A stretch of 64,000 bases of DNA from Sphingomonas phyllosphaerae FA2 (GCF_000427645.1 NZ_KE386571.1:2808670-2872669), one strand, 5' to 3'. Shown: positions 44,575 through 54,173, counted from the stretch's first letter. The notes: a model not told the origin generated them from the letters alone. Made by a program: numbers and translations.

Positions 44575-44928
44575 CTACGCCTTCTCCAGCGTGCATTGCA
44601 GCGGGTGCTGGTTCTGGCGGGCGAAGTCCATGACCTGGCTCACCTTGGTCTCGGCGACCTCGTAGCTGAACACGCCGCACACCCCGACGCCCTTCTGGTG
44701 GACGTGGAGCATCACCCGGGTCGCCTCTTCCATGTTCATGCGGAAGAAGCGCTGAAGGCACAGAACGACGAATTCCATCGGCGTGTAATCGTCGTTGAGC
44801 ATGAGGACGCGGTACGGCGTCGGTTTCTTGGTGCGGGCGCGCGTGCGCGTGGCGATGCCGACCCCGGTGCCGTCACCGTCGGCATCGTCGCTCTGGCCCG
44901 CGGCCATCGGGACAATCTGCTGCTGCAT
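44575..44928 (-). CDS. clpS: ATP-dependent Clp protease adaptor ClpS
   Basis: 117 aa from ATG at 44928 ([12 protein letters not shown]). After a disordered N-terminal extension the core is [60 protein letters not shown]. The NDD.TPM motif is the N-degron pocket. It delivers N-end-rule substrates to ClpAP. clpA is not in the window. A terminator separates it from phasin. Confidence 0.95.
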   Translation of the reverse strand: MQQQIVPMAAGQSDDADGDGTGVGIATRTRARTKKPTPYRVLMLNDDYTPMEFVVLCLQRFFRMNMEEATRVMLHVHQKGVGVCGVFSYEVAETKVSQVMDFARQNQHPLQCTLEKA

Positions 44929-44982
44929 GGACACTGCGCGAATATGGCACGCGGGCGCGCGCAGGCAAGACCGCAAACGCGC

Positions 44983-45018
44983 AAAAAAGGCGGCCGCATC
45001 GCTGCGACCGCCCTCTTT
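44983..45018 (-). terminator. Rho-independent terminator of the phasin gene
   Basis: On the minus strand TGGCGGTCGCA-like arm (45003-45012) and its partner (44989-44998) form a ~10-bp stem with one mismatch, followed by a run of six T (44988-44983). A run of TTTT on the plus side could make it act both ways. Confidence 0.8.
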
Positions 45019-45035
45019 TGCTTGCGCGACCGCGA

Positions 45036-45863
45036 TCAGGCGGCGGTGCGGAACTTGTCGGCGGCGACCGCGACGCGGTTCTGCAGCGGCTTGGCGACGT
45101 CGCCGGCCAGCTTCAGCGTCGCTTCGGTCGAGCGCGAGGCTTCCTTGACCAGCGCGTCGAACGAGGCGCGGACGTAGTCGGCGTGGAGCTGCAGCGCCTC
45201 GGTCGGCGACTTCACCGACGCCAGCGTCTGCACGAGCCGCGCGGTGCTCTCGTAACGGGCACGCGCGAAGGCGGCGGCGTCCTGACCGAAAGACTCGAAC
45301 GCCTGGGCGGCGATGCGGCTCGATTCAACCAGCGCCTCGACATTGCCCTTGCCGAATTCGGCCATGTCCTCGGCGACCTTGCGGCTCTTGTCGAGCGCGA
45401 CGCGCGCCTGCTCGCCGGCGTTGGCGAAGGCGGCGCGACCCTGCTCCTGCGCCTTGTCGGCGAACGCCTTGGCCTGGTCCTGCGCCTTGTCGGCGAACGC
45501 CTTGGCCTGGTCCTGCGCCTTGTCGGCGAACGTCGTGACGGTGTCGGTCATGTTCGTGTCCTTCACTTCCAATGGCGCTGCCGGGGCAGCCGGTTGGGGT
45601 TGGGTAACGGGTTCTTCGATCACGGGAGCGGGCACAGCCGAAGCTTCCGCCACCGGAGCGGCCGGTTCTTCGGCGGCGATCACCACCGGCGCGGGCTCAT
45701 CGGTGATCGCCGGATTGGCGAGCACCGCGGGCACTTCCGGTTCGGCGGGAACCGGCGGCAGGACGGACGTGGCCGACGCGACCGGCTTTGCCGCGACACG
45801 CGCGCGACCCTTGGCCGGTGTGCCCGTCCTCCTGCCCTCAACCTTGCCGGTCTGGTCCACCAT
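45036..45863 (-). CDS. Phasin-family PHA granule protein
   Basis: 275 aa from ATG at 45863. Residues ~1-100 are Pro/Ala/Glu-rich and probably disordered. A 33-bp tandem repeat then encodes [11 protein letters not shown] twice plus a partial third copy, an 11-residue amphipathic pattern. The C-terminal ~150 residues are the phasin 2 domain ([40 protein letters not shown]). It coats PHA granules made by the upstream phaC. Two PhaR-like sites lie in its promoter region. Confidence 0.9.
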   Translation of the reverse strand: MVDQTGKVEGRRTGTPAKGRARVAAKPVASATSVLPPVPAEPEVPAVLANPAITDEPAPVVIAAEEPAAPVAEASAVPAPVIEEPVTQPQPAAPAAPLEVKDTNMTDTVTTFADKAQDQAKAFADKAQDQAKAFADKAQEQGRAAFANAGEQARVALDKSRKVAEDMAEFGKGNVEALVESSRIAAQAFESFGQDAAAFARARYESTARLVQTLASVKSPTEALQLHADYVRASFDALVKEASRSTEATLKLAGDVAKPLQNRVAVAADKFRTAA

Positions 45864-45880
45864 CGTGCCCGCTCCGTGAT

Positions 45881-45941
45881 TTGCTGCACTGCACAATAAT
45901 GATCCTTTGCTTAGGTTGCAAGTACCTTGTGCAGTGCAGCA
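45881..45941. promoter_or_regulatory. Inverted pair of PhaR-like sites upstream of phasin
   Basis: TGCTGCACTGCACAA (45882-45896) and TTGTGCAGTGCAGCA (45927-45941) are perfect inverted copies 30 bp apart. Each contains CTGC-N3-GCAC/G, close to the CTGC-N3-GCAG type reported for PhaR. They lie in the gap between the phaC stop and the phasin start. Confidence 0.6.
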
Positions 45942-45947
45942 GACACT

Positions 45948-47642
45948 TCAGCGCGCCCGCACGTAGCTGCCTGGCGCGTCCTCGATCGCGGGCAGCGCAC
46001 CTGCGCCCGGTATGCGCGCGTCGTCCGCCGCGACCGTCGCGGGGGCGTGAGCACGGAGCCATGCCGACCAATCGTTCCACCAGCTCCCCTTCACCTCGCG
46101 CGCGCCCGCGACGAAGGCGTCGAGCGTGTCGGCGGGTTGGTCGTTGATCCAGTGCTGATATTTCCCGGCAGCCGGCGGGTTCACCACCCCTGCGATGTGG
46201 CCCGAGCCGGCGAGCACGAAGCGCAACGGACCGCGCAGATGCTCGGTCAGCTTCCAGACGCTTTCGGCGGGCGCGATGTGATCCTCGCGTCCCGCCTGCA
46301 CATAGGCGGGGGTTTCGACCTTTCCGAGATCGAGCGGCACACCGCCGACGCTCATCGCACCGGGCTGGATCAGCAGATTGTCGCGGTACAGGTCGGTCAG
46401 ATAGGCGAGGTGCCATTTCGCGGGCAGATTGGTGACGTCGCCGTTCCAGTGGAGCAGGTCGAACGGCGCATAATCCTTGCCGAGCAAATAGTTGTTGGTG
46501 ACGTAATTCCAGATCAGGTCGCGCCCGCGCAGCAGGTTGAAGGTCGCGGCGAGATAGCGGCCGTCGAGAAATCCCTGTGGGCTGAGCGTCGCGATCATCT
46601 TGAGCTGTTCGTCGTCGACGAAGTGGAGCAACTCGCCCGCCCGGCTGAAATCGACCTGCGCGGTCAGGAAGGTCGCGCTCGCCACCTTGTCGGCCTGCTC
46701 CTTGGCGGCGAGCCACGCGAGCGTCGCGGCGAGCGTCGTCCCCGCAACGCAATAGCCGACCGTATGCACCGCGGGCACGTCGAGCAGACCGCGGACGGTG
46801 TCGATCGCCTCGACCTGCGCGGCGACGTAATCGTCCCAGATCACGTCGGCCATCGACGCGTCCGCCGACTTCCACGACACCATGAACACGGTGATCCCCT
46901 GCGCCACCGCCCAGCGGATGAAGCTCTTCTCCGGGGTGAGGTCGAGGATGTAGAAGCGGTTGATCCACGGCGGAAAGATCAGCAGCGGCGTCGCCAGCAC
47001 CGTCTCAGTGGTCGGCGTGTACTGGATCAGTTCGTAGAGCGCGGTGCGCTTGACCACCTTGCCCGGCGTCGCGGCGAGATTGCGCCCGACCTCGAAGGCG
47101 GTCCCTTCGGTATGCGTCAGCTGCCCGCGGCCGATGTCGGACAGCATGTTGGTGAGCCCGGTGAGCAGGTTCTGCCCGCGCGTCTCGATCGTCTTCTCGA
47201 TCACCTCCGGGTTCGTCACCGCGAAGTTCGACGGGCTCATCGCATCGACGAAGCCGGACGTGGCGAACTTGAGTTGCGCGCGCGTTCGCTCGTCGACGCC
47301 CTCCAGCGCATCGACCCCGCGCAGCATATGGTCGGCGATCAGCGCATAGCTCTGCCGCATCCAGTCGAACGCCGGGTTGCTGCGCCACGCGGGGTTGGCG
47401 AAGCGGCGGTCCTTCTCCTTCGGCCGTTCCGCCTCGGGCGCGGCCGGCGTGGTGAAGCGCTGCCACAGCGCGAGGTAATCGCTCCAGAAATCGCGCGTCT
47501 GTTCCGCCAAACTCTCGGCCGGCGCGAGCGGGACGCCGGCCTCCAGCATCATTTGCTGCGCGCGGCCCATCAGCCATGTCCAATGCTGGAGATCGGCGAG
47601 ATCGGGGGTCGCGGTCGTTGGCGGGACGTCGGGGTTGGTCAC
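45948..47642 (-). CDS. phaC: Class I poly(R)-hydroxyalkanoic acid synthase
   Basis: 564 aa. The lipase-like box with nucleophile C298 is HTVGYCVAGTTLAATLAWLA. The N-terminal domain (FNKTA-type region WMRQSYALIADHMLRGVDAL) and the catalytic histidine in FVLAGSGHIAGVVNPPA complete the class I pattern. It polymerises hydroxyacyl-CoA on granules. Phasin follows on the same strand. No phaA/phaB is nearby. Divergent from the aminotransferase; the 135-bp gap holds a TTGCAGCA half-motif. Confidence 0.97.
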   Translation of the reverse strand: MTNPDVPPTTATPDLADLQHWTWLMGRAQQMMLEAGVPLAPAESLAEQTRDFWSDYLALWQRFTTPAAPEAERPKEKDRRFANPAWRSNPAFDWMRQSYALIADHMLRGVDALEGVDERTRAQLKFATSGFVDAMSPSNFAVTNPEVIEKTIETRGQNLLTGLTNMLSDIGRGQLTHTEGTAFEVGRNLAATPGKVVKRTALYELIQYTPTTETVLATPLLIFPPWINRFYILDLTPEKSFIRWAVAQGITVFMVSWKSADASMADVIWDDYVAAQVEAIDTVRGLLDVPAVHTVGYCVAGTTLAATLAWLAAKEQADKVASATFLTAQVDFSRAGELLHFVDDEQLKMIATLSPQGFLDGRYLAATFNLLRGRDLIWNYVTNNYLLGKDYAPFDLLHWNGDVTNLPAKWHLAYLTDLYRDNLLIQPGAMSVGGVPLDLGKVETPAYVQAGREDHIAPAESVWKLTEHLRGPLRFVLAGSGHIAGVVNPPAAGKYQHWINDQPADTLDAFVAGAREVKGSWWNDWSAWLRAHAPATVAADDARIPGAGALPAIEDAPGSYVRAR

Positions 47643-47777
47643 GCGGACTCCTCTCCTGTAGCTGACGTAACGTAACGACGTTGCAGCACGAAGTCAGGTC
47701 CACGGCTTTTTGTTGCGCGGGGTGCCCGGCGCGCGCGATTGGCTGTATAGCCGGCGGCGCAAAGGAGTATCAGCCCC

Positions 47778-48986
47778 GTGTCCGACGAATTCTACCGCAT
47801 GAAGCGCCTGCCGCCCTATGTCATCGCCGAGGTCAATGCGATGCGGGCACAGGCGCGTGCGGGTGGCGAGGACATCATCGATCTCGGCATGGGCAATCCC
47901 GACCTGCCCCCGCCCGACCATGTGATCGCCAAGCTGATCGAGGTCGCGCAGAAGCCGTCGGCTCACGGCTATTCGCAGTCGCGCGGCATCCCCGGCCTCA
48001 GGCGCGCGCAGGCCAATTATTATGGACGCCGCTTCGGGGTCGATATCGATCCCGAGACCGAAGTCGTCGTGACGATGGGGTCGAAGGAGGGGCTAGCGAG
48101 CCTCGCCACCGCGATCACTGCGCCGGGCGACGTGGTGCTCGCGCCCAACCCAAGCTATCCGATCCATACGTTCGGGTTCATCATCGCCGGCGCGACGATC
48201 CGTGCGGTGCCGACGACACCCGACGAACATTATTTCGAGAGCCTGCAACGCGCGATGGAGTTCACGATCCCGCGCCCGAGCGTGCTGGTCGTCAATTATC
48301 CGTCGAACCCGACCGCCGAGACCGTCGACCTCGCCTTCTACGAGCGGCTGGTGGCGTGGGCGCGCGAGAACGAGGTGTGGATCCTGTCCGACCTCGCCTA
48401 TTCGGAGTTGTATTTCGACGGCAAGCCGACCGTCTCGATCCTGCAGGTGCCGGGCGCGAAGGATGTCGCGATCGAATTCACTAGTCTGTCGAAGACCTAT
48501 TCGATGGCGGGCTGGCGGATCGGTTTCGCGGTCGGCAACAAGAAGCTGATCGCGGCGATGACGCGGGTAAAGTCGTACCTCGATTACGGCGCGTTCACGC
48601 CGGTGCAGGCAGCGGCGTGCGCCGCGCTCAACGGGCCGCAGGATATCGTCGAGAAGAACCGCCAGCTCTACCACAAGCGCCGCGACGTGCTGGTCGAGAG
48701 TTTCGGGCGCGCGGGGTGGGACATTCCTGCCCCACCCGCGAGCATGTTCGCCTGGGCGCCGCTGCCGCCGGCGTTGAAGCATCTGGGGTCGCTGGAGTTT
48801 TCCAAGCAGTTGCTGACCCACGCCAAGGTCGCAGTCGCGCCGGGGGTCGGTTACGGCGAGAACGGCGAGGGGTTTGTGCGGATCGCGATGGTCGAGAACG
48901 AGCAGCGGCTGCGGCAGGCGGCGCGCAATGTGAAGCGCTACCTGCAGAGCATGGGGGTGAACACGCCGGGCAAGGTTGCGGGGTGA
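47778..48986 (+). CDS. Class I/II aminotransferase, AlaC/LL-diaminopimelate aminotransferase-like
   Basis: 402 aa. PLP lysine is in SLSKTYSMAGWRIGFAVGNK; other motifs are IIDLGMGNPDLPPP, VLAPNPSYPIHTFGFIIAGA, VVNYPSNPTAETVDLAFYER. The sequence is closest in style to glutamate-pyruvate aminotransferases (AlaC) and LL-DAP aminotransferases. In the absence of a lysine-pathway neighbour I favour the alanine type. Confidence 0.88.
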   Translation: MSDEFYRMKRLPPYVIAEVNAMRAQARAGGEDIIDLGMGNPDLPPPDHVIAKLIEVAQKPSAHGYSQSRGIPGLRRAQANYYGRRFGVDIDPETEVVVTMGSKEGLASLATAITAPGDVVLAPNPSYPIHTFGFIIAGATIRAVPTTPDEHYFESLQRAMEFTIPRPSVLVVNYPSNPTAETVDLAFYERLVAWARENEVWILSDLAYSELYFDGKPTVSILQVPGAKDVAIEFTSLSKTYSMAGWRIGFAVGNKKLIAAMTRVKSYLDYGAFTPVQAAACAALNGPQDIVEKNRQLYHKRRDVLVESFGRAGWDIPAPPASMFAWAPLPPALKHLGSLEFSKQLLTHAKVAVAPGVGYGENGEGFVRIAMVENEQRLRQAARNVKRYLQSMGVNTPGKVAG

Positions 48987-49015
48987 AATAAGGGGGCGAC
49001 CAGCCCCCCCCCTTG

Positions 49016-49202
49016 CCGTCGCCCCGGACTTGATCCGGGGCCCCGCTTCTTCTTGTCGAGCGGCGAGGAAGAAGCGGGATCCCGGATCAAGTCCGGGATG
49101 ACGATGGATTGGGGCCAAGCCACCCGTTATTGCGAGCGTAGCGAAGCAATTCACAGCGTCGTGGTCCGGCTCTGGATTGCTTCGCTGCGCTCGCAATGAC
49201 GC
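49016..49202. repeat. Family B pair followed by a family C pair
   Basis: 49016-49102 is a complete B pair (gtcgccccggacttgatccg and its inverse). 49124-49202 is a C pair (attgcgagcgtagcgaagca and its inverse). Together they fill the gap before the rpoZ terminator. Confidence 0.88.
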
Positions 49203-49218
49203 GCGCGGCACCGACACG

Positions 49219-49255
49219 AAAAGGCCGGCCGCTGGACCCAGCGACCGGCCTTTTT
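49219..49255. terminator. Bidirectional terminator after rpoZ
   Basis: AAAAGGCCGG...CGCTG pairs with CAGCG...CCGGCCTTTTT around a short loop, with one bulged base per arm. T-runs are present on both strands. It ends rpoZ (minus) and perhaps the aminotransferase (plus). Confidence 0.8.
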
Positions 49256-49277
49256 CATCCACACCCAGGCGACGGGA

Positions 49278-49622
49278 TCAGCCGTCGTAATCGGCGCCGA
49301 GGTTCTGGTTGCGCGGCGGGGCGACGGCGGTGAGGCGCAGCGCCTCGGCCGAGGCGGCCAGGCTGCCGATCTCGTCGGCCTCTTCCTCGTCGTCGATCTG
49401 GACACGCTGAAGGCTCTGCACCACCGATTCGTGCAGGTCCTTCGGCCGCACCGTCTCCTCGGCGATCTCGCGCAGCGCGACCACCGGATTCTTGTCGCGA
49501 TCGCGATCGATCGTCAGTTCGGCTCCGCCCGACACCTGCCGCGCGCGCTGGGCGGCGAGCAGGACCAGATCGAAACGGTTCGGGATCTTGTCGACGCAAT
49601 CCTCGACAGTGACGCGCGCCAT
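49278..49622 (-). CDS. rpoZ: RNA polymerase omega subunit
   Basis: 114 aa. The N-terminus [20 protein letters not shown] is the omega signature, followed by [20 protein letters not shown] and [15 protein letters not shown] longer acidic C-terminal tail is usual in alphaproteobacteria. It helps assemble RNA polymerase and forms part of a ppGpp site in proteobacteria. The RelA/SpoT homologue is 11 kb away. Confidence 0.96.
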   Translation of the reverse strand: MARVTVEDCVDKIPNRFDLVLLAAQRARQVSGGAELTIDRDRDKNPVVALREIAEETVRPKDLHESVVQSLQRVQIDDEEEADEIGSLAASAEALRLTAVAPPRNQNLGADYDG

Positions 49623-49739
49623 CCGCGTATCCTCTAAACGGTAAACTCAGGGAAGCTGGAGCAGGTACGCGGTGGAGGGCCATTCGTCAAGGAAAGGCTG
49701 TGCTTGCCCGGTGGCGGCGCAGTCGCCATCTGCGGGATC

Positions 49740-50900
49740 ATGGAGGACGCCGCCCCGCAACCTGTGTTCACGGTCGACGGCAACCGGCTGACCCTGCTCG
49801 ACACCGGGCCGCGGCGACTCGAGGCGGTGCTGGCGCTGATCGACGGCGCGCGCCGCTCGCTGCGCATCCTCTATTATATCTATGCCGACGATACGACCGG
49901 GCGCCGGGTCAACGCCGCGCTGATCGCGGCAGCGCGGCGCGGGGTGGCGGTCAAGCTGATCGTCGACGGGTTCGGGAGCGAGGGCGACGATTTCTTCGAT
50001 CCGCTGCGCGACGCGGGCGTGTCGGTGTGCCGCTTCTCGCCGCGGCTCGGGCGGCGGTACCTGTTGCGCAACCATCAGAAGCTCGCGCTCGCCGACGCGG
50101 AGGGGGATGCGCGCATCATCATCGGCGGCTTCAATATCGAGGATGATTATTTCGGCACGCCGCGGGAGCAAGCGTGGCGCGATCTCGGGCTGCTGCTCGA
50201 AGGGCCGGCGGCGGCGCGGATGGCGGGCTATTTCGACGCGCTGGAGGACGGCATCCACAGCGGCGGCAAGATCCGGCGGCTCAACAAGGCGCTCGCGCAA
50301 TGGAGCGAGCGCGAAGGAAAGCTGCGCTGGCTGATCGGCGGGCCGACGCGGCATCTGTCGCCGTGGGCGCGCGCGATCCGCGCCGACATGCGTCATGCCA
50401 AGCGCATCGACATCATCGCCGGCTATTTCACCCCGAGCCCGACCGTGCTGCGGCGGCTCGACCGCGCGGGGAAACGCGCGGCGACGGTGCGCGTCGTCAC
50501 CGCATCGCGCTCCGACAACAATGTCACGATCGCCGCGTCGCGGTTCACCTATGCCGGGTTGCTACGCAAGGGCGTGCGGATCTGGGAATATGCCGCGACC
50601 AAGCTGCACACCAAGCTGTACGTGGTCGATGATGCGACCTGGATCGGCAGCGCCAATTTCGACATGCGCAGCCTGTTCATCAATCTCGAGCTGATGCTGC
50701 GGATCGAGGATGCGGCGTTCGCGGACCATGTGCGCGGCTATGTCGATGGAGAGATCGCCCAGTCGAACGAGGTGACGGTCGAGGCGTATCGCAAGGCGAC
50801 CGGGTGGTGGCAGCGGTCGAAACAGTTCGTGGCGTATCTGCTGACCGCGGTCGCCGATCCGGCGATCTCGCGCGGGCTGAACTTCGGGATCGACGAGTAG
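49740..50900 (+). CDS. Phospholipase D-like cardiolipin synthase
   Basis: 386 aa from ATG at 49740 (MEDAAPQPVFTVDGNRLTLL). Two HKD motifs are visible: RNHQKLALADAEGDARIIIG with GFNIEDDYFG, and KLHTKLYVVDDATWIGSANF with DMRSLFINLE. There is no N-terminal membrane segment, as in ClsB-type enzymes. It probably joins phospholipids to make cardiolipin or a related lipid. Confidence 0.88.
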   Translation: MEDAAPQPVFTVDGNRLTLLDTGPRRLEAVLALIDGARRSLRILYYIYADDTTGRRVNAALIAAARRGVAVKLIVDGFGSEGDDFFDPLRDAGVSVCRFSPRLGRRYLLRNHQKLALADAEGDARIIIGGFNIEDDYFGTPREQAWRDLGLLLEGPAAARMAGYFDALEDGIHSGGKIRRLNKALAQWSEREGKLRWLIGGPTRHLSPWARAIRADMRHAKRIDIIAGYFTPSPTVLRRLDRAGKRAATVRVVTASRSDNNVTIAASRFTYAGLLRKGVRIWEYAATKLHTKLYVVDDATWIGSANFDMRSLFINLELMLRIEDAAFADHVRGYVDGEIAQSNEVTVEAYRKATGWWQRSKQFVAYLLTAVADPAISRGLNFGIDE

Positions 50901-51083
50901 TTCGTCACTGCGAGCGTAGCGACGCAGTCCAGAGCCGGACTAGGACGCCGTGGATTGCTTCGCTACGCTCGCAATGACGGCTGACCTTGCGCTTTCGTCG
51001 CCCCGGACTTGATCCGGGGCCCCGCTTTCCAGCAGCGTCTGAACAAGAAGAAGCGGGGCCCCGGATCAAGTCCGGGGCGACGA
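50901..51083. repeat. Family C pair followed by a family B pair
   Basis: 50901-50980 is a C pair (cactgcgagcgtagcgacgc and its inverse). 50995-51083 is a B pair (gtcgccccggacttgatccg and its inverse). They lie between two converging genes. Confidence 0.88.
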
Positions 51084-51093
51084 ACCGCAGCCA

Positions 51094-52911
51094 TCACTCC
51101 ACCGCCAGCGCTTCCTCTTCCTGCTCCTGCGCCTGTCGCGCCCACATCTCCGCGTAGAGCCCATTCTGCGCCAGCAGCGCCGCGTGCGTGCCGCGCTCGA
51201 CGACGCGCCCGGCCTCCAGCACGACGATCTGGTCGGCATGGACGATCGTCGACAGCCGGTGCGCGATCACGATCGTGGTGCGGCCGCGCTCGATCGCCTC
51301 CAGCGTCTCCATGATCTCGGCCTCGGTGCGGCTGTCGAGCGCGCTGGTCGCCTCGTCGAGGATCAGGATCGGGGGGTCCTTGAGCAACGTCCGCGCGATC
51401 GCGACGCGCTGCTTCTCGCCACCCGACAGCTTGAGTCCGCGCTCGCCGACGCGCGTGGCATAGCCGTCCGGCTGCCGTTCGATGAACCCGGCGATCGCCG
51501 CGCCGCGCGCCGCCTGCTCGATCGCGGCCTGATCGGCGTTGGCGCGGCCGTAGGCGATGTTGTAGCCGATCGTGTCGTTGAACAGCACCGTGTCCTGCGG
51601 GACGATCCCGATCGCGGCGCGCAACGACGGCTGCGCCACCTTGGCGATATCCTGCCCGTCGATCGTGATCCGCCCGCCACTGACGTCGTAGAAACGATAC
51701 ATCAGCCGCGCGAGCGTCGACTTGCCCGCTCCCGACGGGCCGACGACCGCGCAGGTGGTGCCGGCCGGCACGTCGAGGTCGATGCCTTTCAGGATCGGCA
51801 TCCCGGCGTCATAGCCGAACATGACATTCTCGAACCGCACCGCGCCGCGCGACACCAGCAAGGCCGGCACGCCGGGCGCGTCGACCACTTCGGACGGCGT
51901 GTCGATCAGGTCGAACATCGCCCCCATGTCGATCGCGCCCTGCCGGATCGTGCGGTAGACCATCCCGAGCAGGTCGAGCGGTCGAAACAACTGCGACAGC
52001 AGGGTCGAGACCAGCACCACCTCGCCCGCGGTGAAGCGTCCCTGGCTCCAGCCATAAGCGACCCACGCCATCCCGCCGCCGAGCATCGCGTTGGTGATCG
52101 CGGCTTGTCCGATGTTGAGCCACGCGAGGCTGTTCTCGCTGACCACCGCGGCATCGGCATAGGCGCGCATCGCGCGATCGTAGCGCTGCGCCTCGCGTTC
52201 CTCGGCGCCGAAATATTTGACGGTTTCGAAGTTGAGCAGCGAGTCGACCGCATGCGCGACCGCGCCGGTGTCGAGGTCGTTCATCCGCTCGCGGAGTGCC
52301 GAGCGCCAGTCGGTGACGAGCCGCGTAAACCAGATGTACAGCGCGACCATCGCGACGGTGCCCGCGACCAGTTGCCAGCCGAACTTTACCCAGAAGATGC
52401 CGAGCACCAGCGTCAGCTCGAACACGGTCGGCGCGATGTTGAACAGCAGGAAATAGAGCATCGTGTCGATGCTCTTGGTGCCGCGCTCGACCACCTTGGT
52501 CACCGCGCCGGTGCGGCGTTCGAGGTGGAAGCGCAGCGAGAGCTGGTGAAGGTGGCGGAAGACGCGCGCCGCCAGTCGGCGGGTCGCCTCCTGCCCGACG
52601 CGCTCGAACACGGTGTTGCGCAGATTGTCGAACAGCGTCGTGCCGAACCGCGCCGCGGCATAGCCGACCACCAGCAGCACGATCAGCGACAGCGGCGTGG
52701 TCGGCACCGCCATCCCGTCCACCGCGCCCTGCAATGCGAACGGCGCGCCATAGACCTGCACCAGCTTCGACAGCACGACCAGCACCATCGCGCCAACCAC
52801 GCGTAGCTTCATTCCGGGCGCGTCGGCGGGCCAGAGGTCGGGCAGGAAGCGGCGGAGCGTCGGCAGCAGCGGGCGCTCGGCGGCGGAGAAGGTCGATCTG
52901 TCGGGTGGCAT
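51094..52911 (-). CDS. ABC exporter of the Atm1/HMT1 type (fused membrane and ATPase domains)
   Basis: 605 aa from ATG at 52911 (MPPDRSTFSAAERPLLPTLR). Six-helix membrane domain over residues ~35-320, with the Atm1-like LSLRFHLERRTGAVTKVVER. The ATPase has Walker A VVGPSGAGKSTLARLMYRFY, signature LSGGEKQRVAIARTLLK, and Walker B PILILDEATSALDSRTEAEI. Atm1-type bacterial exporters move glutathione persulfide or metal-glutathione species. It is a single gene. Confidence 0.92.
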   Translation of the reverse strand: MPPDRSTFSAAERPLLPTLRRFLPDLWPADAPGMKLRVVGAMVLVVLSKLVQVYGAPFALQGAVDGMAVPTTPLSLIVLLVVGYAAARFGTTLFDNLRNTVFERVGQEATRRLAARVFRHLHQLSLRFHLERRTGAVTKVVERGTKSIDTMLYFLLFNIAPTVFELTLVLGIFWVKFGWQLVAGTVAMVALYIWFTRLVTDWRSALRERMNDLDTGAVAHAVDSLLNFETVKYFGAEEREAQRYDRAMRAYADAAVVSENSLAWLNIGQAAITNAMLGGGMAWVAYGWSQGRFTAGEVVLVSTLLSQLFRPLDLLGMVYRTIRQGAIDMGAMFDLIDTPSEVVDAPGVPALLVSRGAVRFENVMFGYDAGMPILKGIDLDVPAGTTCAVVGPSGAGKSTLARLMYRFYDVSGGRITIDGQDIAKVAQPSLRAAIGIVPQDTVLFNDTIGYNIAYGRANADQAAIEQAARGAAIAGFIERQPDGYATRVGERGLKLSGGEKQRVAIARTLLKDPPILILDEATSALDSRTEAEIMETLEAIERGRTTIVIAHRLSTIVHADQIVVLEAGRVVERGTHAALLAQNGLYAEMWARQAQEQEEEALAVE

Positions 52912-53026
52912 GGGTGACGGGGATGTCGTGCGCGAGAGCACGCGCGTCAACCGTCCCGCGGCGGGACCGGCGGCGGATCGGAACGAGCCGGGCGCGTACT
53001 CGTTTTAACCGCGAAGGGAAGACGAC

Positions 53027-53257
53027 ATGGAAGCAGCGTTCTTCGTCATGGCGATCATGGGATGCGGCGACGCCGCCAGCGCCTGCGCCACCGCCCGCAT
53101 CGAACCGGCGCGTTATGCGACGGTGCAGCAATGTCAGGCCGCGATGGCCGACGTGCTCGCGCGCAACAACGACCTCGATTATCCGGTGGTCAGCGCGGCG
53201 TGCCAGCGCAATGGCGCGCAGATGGTCGAGCGGGGTTCGGGTAAGGCGCGAGGGTAA
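53027..53257 (+). CDS. Small cysteine-containing protein of unknown function
   Basis: 76 aa. AGGGAAG precedes the ATG. The sequence MEAAFFVMAIMGCGDAASAC has a hydrophobic start that may be a short signal peptide. Four cysteines are present (MGCGD, SACAT, QQCQA, AACQR), which suggests a small disulfide-bonded periplasmic protein. I do not recognise a family. Confidence 0.65.
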   Translation: MEAAFFVMAIMGCGDAASACATARIEPARYATVQQCQAAMADVLARNNDLDYPVVSAACQRNGAQMVERGSGKARG

Positions 53258-53262
53258 TAACC

Positions 53263-53359
53263 GGCGTCATCCCCGCGGAGTCGGAGATCCAGAACCTCTG
53301 ACGTCCCGACCCTCGCGACGACCTGCGCGTCTGGATTCCTGCCTGCGCGGGAATGACGG
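53263..53359. repeat. Paired palindromic repeat, family D
   Basis: gcgtcatccccgcggagtcg then gagatccagaacc on the left; its inverse ctggattcctgcctgcgcgg then gaatgacgg on the right. It abuts the ubiG stop codon. Confidence 0.85.
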
Positions 53360-54121
53360 TCAGCCCGCCCGCACCGCCGTCACGAAATAATCGAGCGCGG
53401 TCGATCCGCCGAGCGTGAAGCCGCTCGCGCCGACCGACAGGCCGGTGACGTCGATGACCTCCAGCCCCGCCTCCGCGATCATCGCCGACAGTTCGTCAGG
53501 GGTGAGAAACTTGTCCCAATCGTGCGTTCCGCGCGGGATCTGGCCGAGCCGCTCGGCGCCCTCGACCAGCGCGACGCGCGACCACCAGGTGCGGTTGGGC
53601 GTGCTCATCACCAGCAGCCCGCCGGGCGGGACCGCCGCCGCCAAGCCGGCGACGAACGCGCGCGCGTCGGCGACATGCTCGACCACCTCAAGCGAGCAGA
53701 CGAGATCGAACGTCTCGCCCGCGACCGCCTCGACCCCGCCGGCGCGATAGTCGATCGCCAGCCCACGCCCCTCGGCATGGACTCGCGCCACCGCGATGCT
53801 CTCCGCCGCCGCGTCAACCGCGGTCACCGCGCCGCCCATCCGCGCGAGCGGCTCGGCAAGCAACCCCGCGCCGCATCCCATGTCGAGCGCGCTTTTGCCC
53901 GCCAGCGGCGAGAAGGTGCGGTCGTCGAGATCCCAATGCCGATCGATCGCGCCGCGCAGATAGCGCAGCCGCACCGGGTTAAGCCGGTGGAGCATCGCCG
54001 AGGAGCCCTTGGGGTCCCACCATTCCGCTGCCAGCTTGCCGAAATGCGCCGCCTCGCGCCCGACGACGGAGGCGTGCGGGACGGCGGGGATGGTTGCGGT
54101 TGTTACGCTTGCGTCGGTCAT
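53360..54121 (-). CDS. ubiG: 3-demethylubiquinol/2-polyprenyl-6-hydroxyphenol O-methyltransferase
   Basis: 253 aa. SAM motif SALDMGCGAGLLAEPLARMG, with VTAVDAAAESIAVARVHAEG and LVCSLEVVEHVADARAFVAG. The characteristic EHVAD and FLTPDELSAMIAEAGLEVID regions support UbiG. It performs both O-methylations in ubiquinone synthesis. It is divergent from lysC, with a gap of about 50 bp. Confidence 0.95.
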   Translation of the reverse strand: MTDASVTTATIPAVPHASVVGREAAHFGKLAAEWWDPKGSSAMLHRLNPVRLRYLRGAIDRHWDLDDRTFSPLAGKSALDMGCGAGLLAEPLARMGGAVTAVDAAAESIAVARVHAEGRGLAIDYRAGGVEAVAGETFDLVCSLEVVEHVADARAFVAGLAAAVPPGGLLVMSTPNRTWWSRVALVEGAERLGQIPRGTHDWDKFLTPDELSAMIAEAGLEVIDVTGLSVGASGFTLGGSTALDYFVTAVRAG

Positions 54122-54173
54122 GCCCGCTTCCTATCAGGACGCCCCTCTCATCCCAAGGCGTTTGGATACGGCA

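Noticed and set aside
49016..49202. A CRISPR-like array from repeated palindromes
   Set aside because: The units are inverted pairs of REP-type hairpins with no regular direct repeats or unique spacers.
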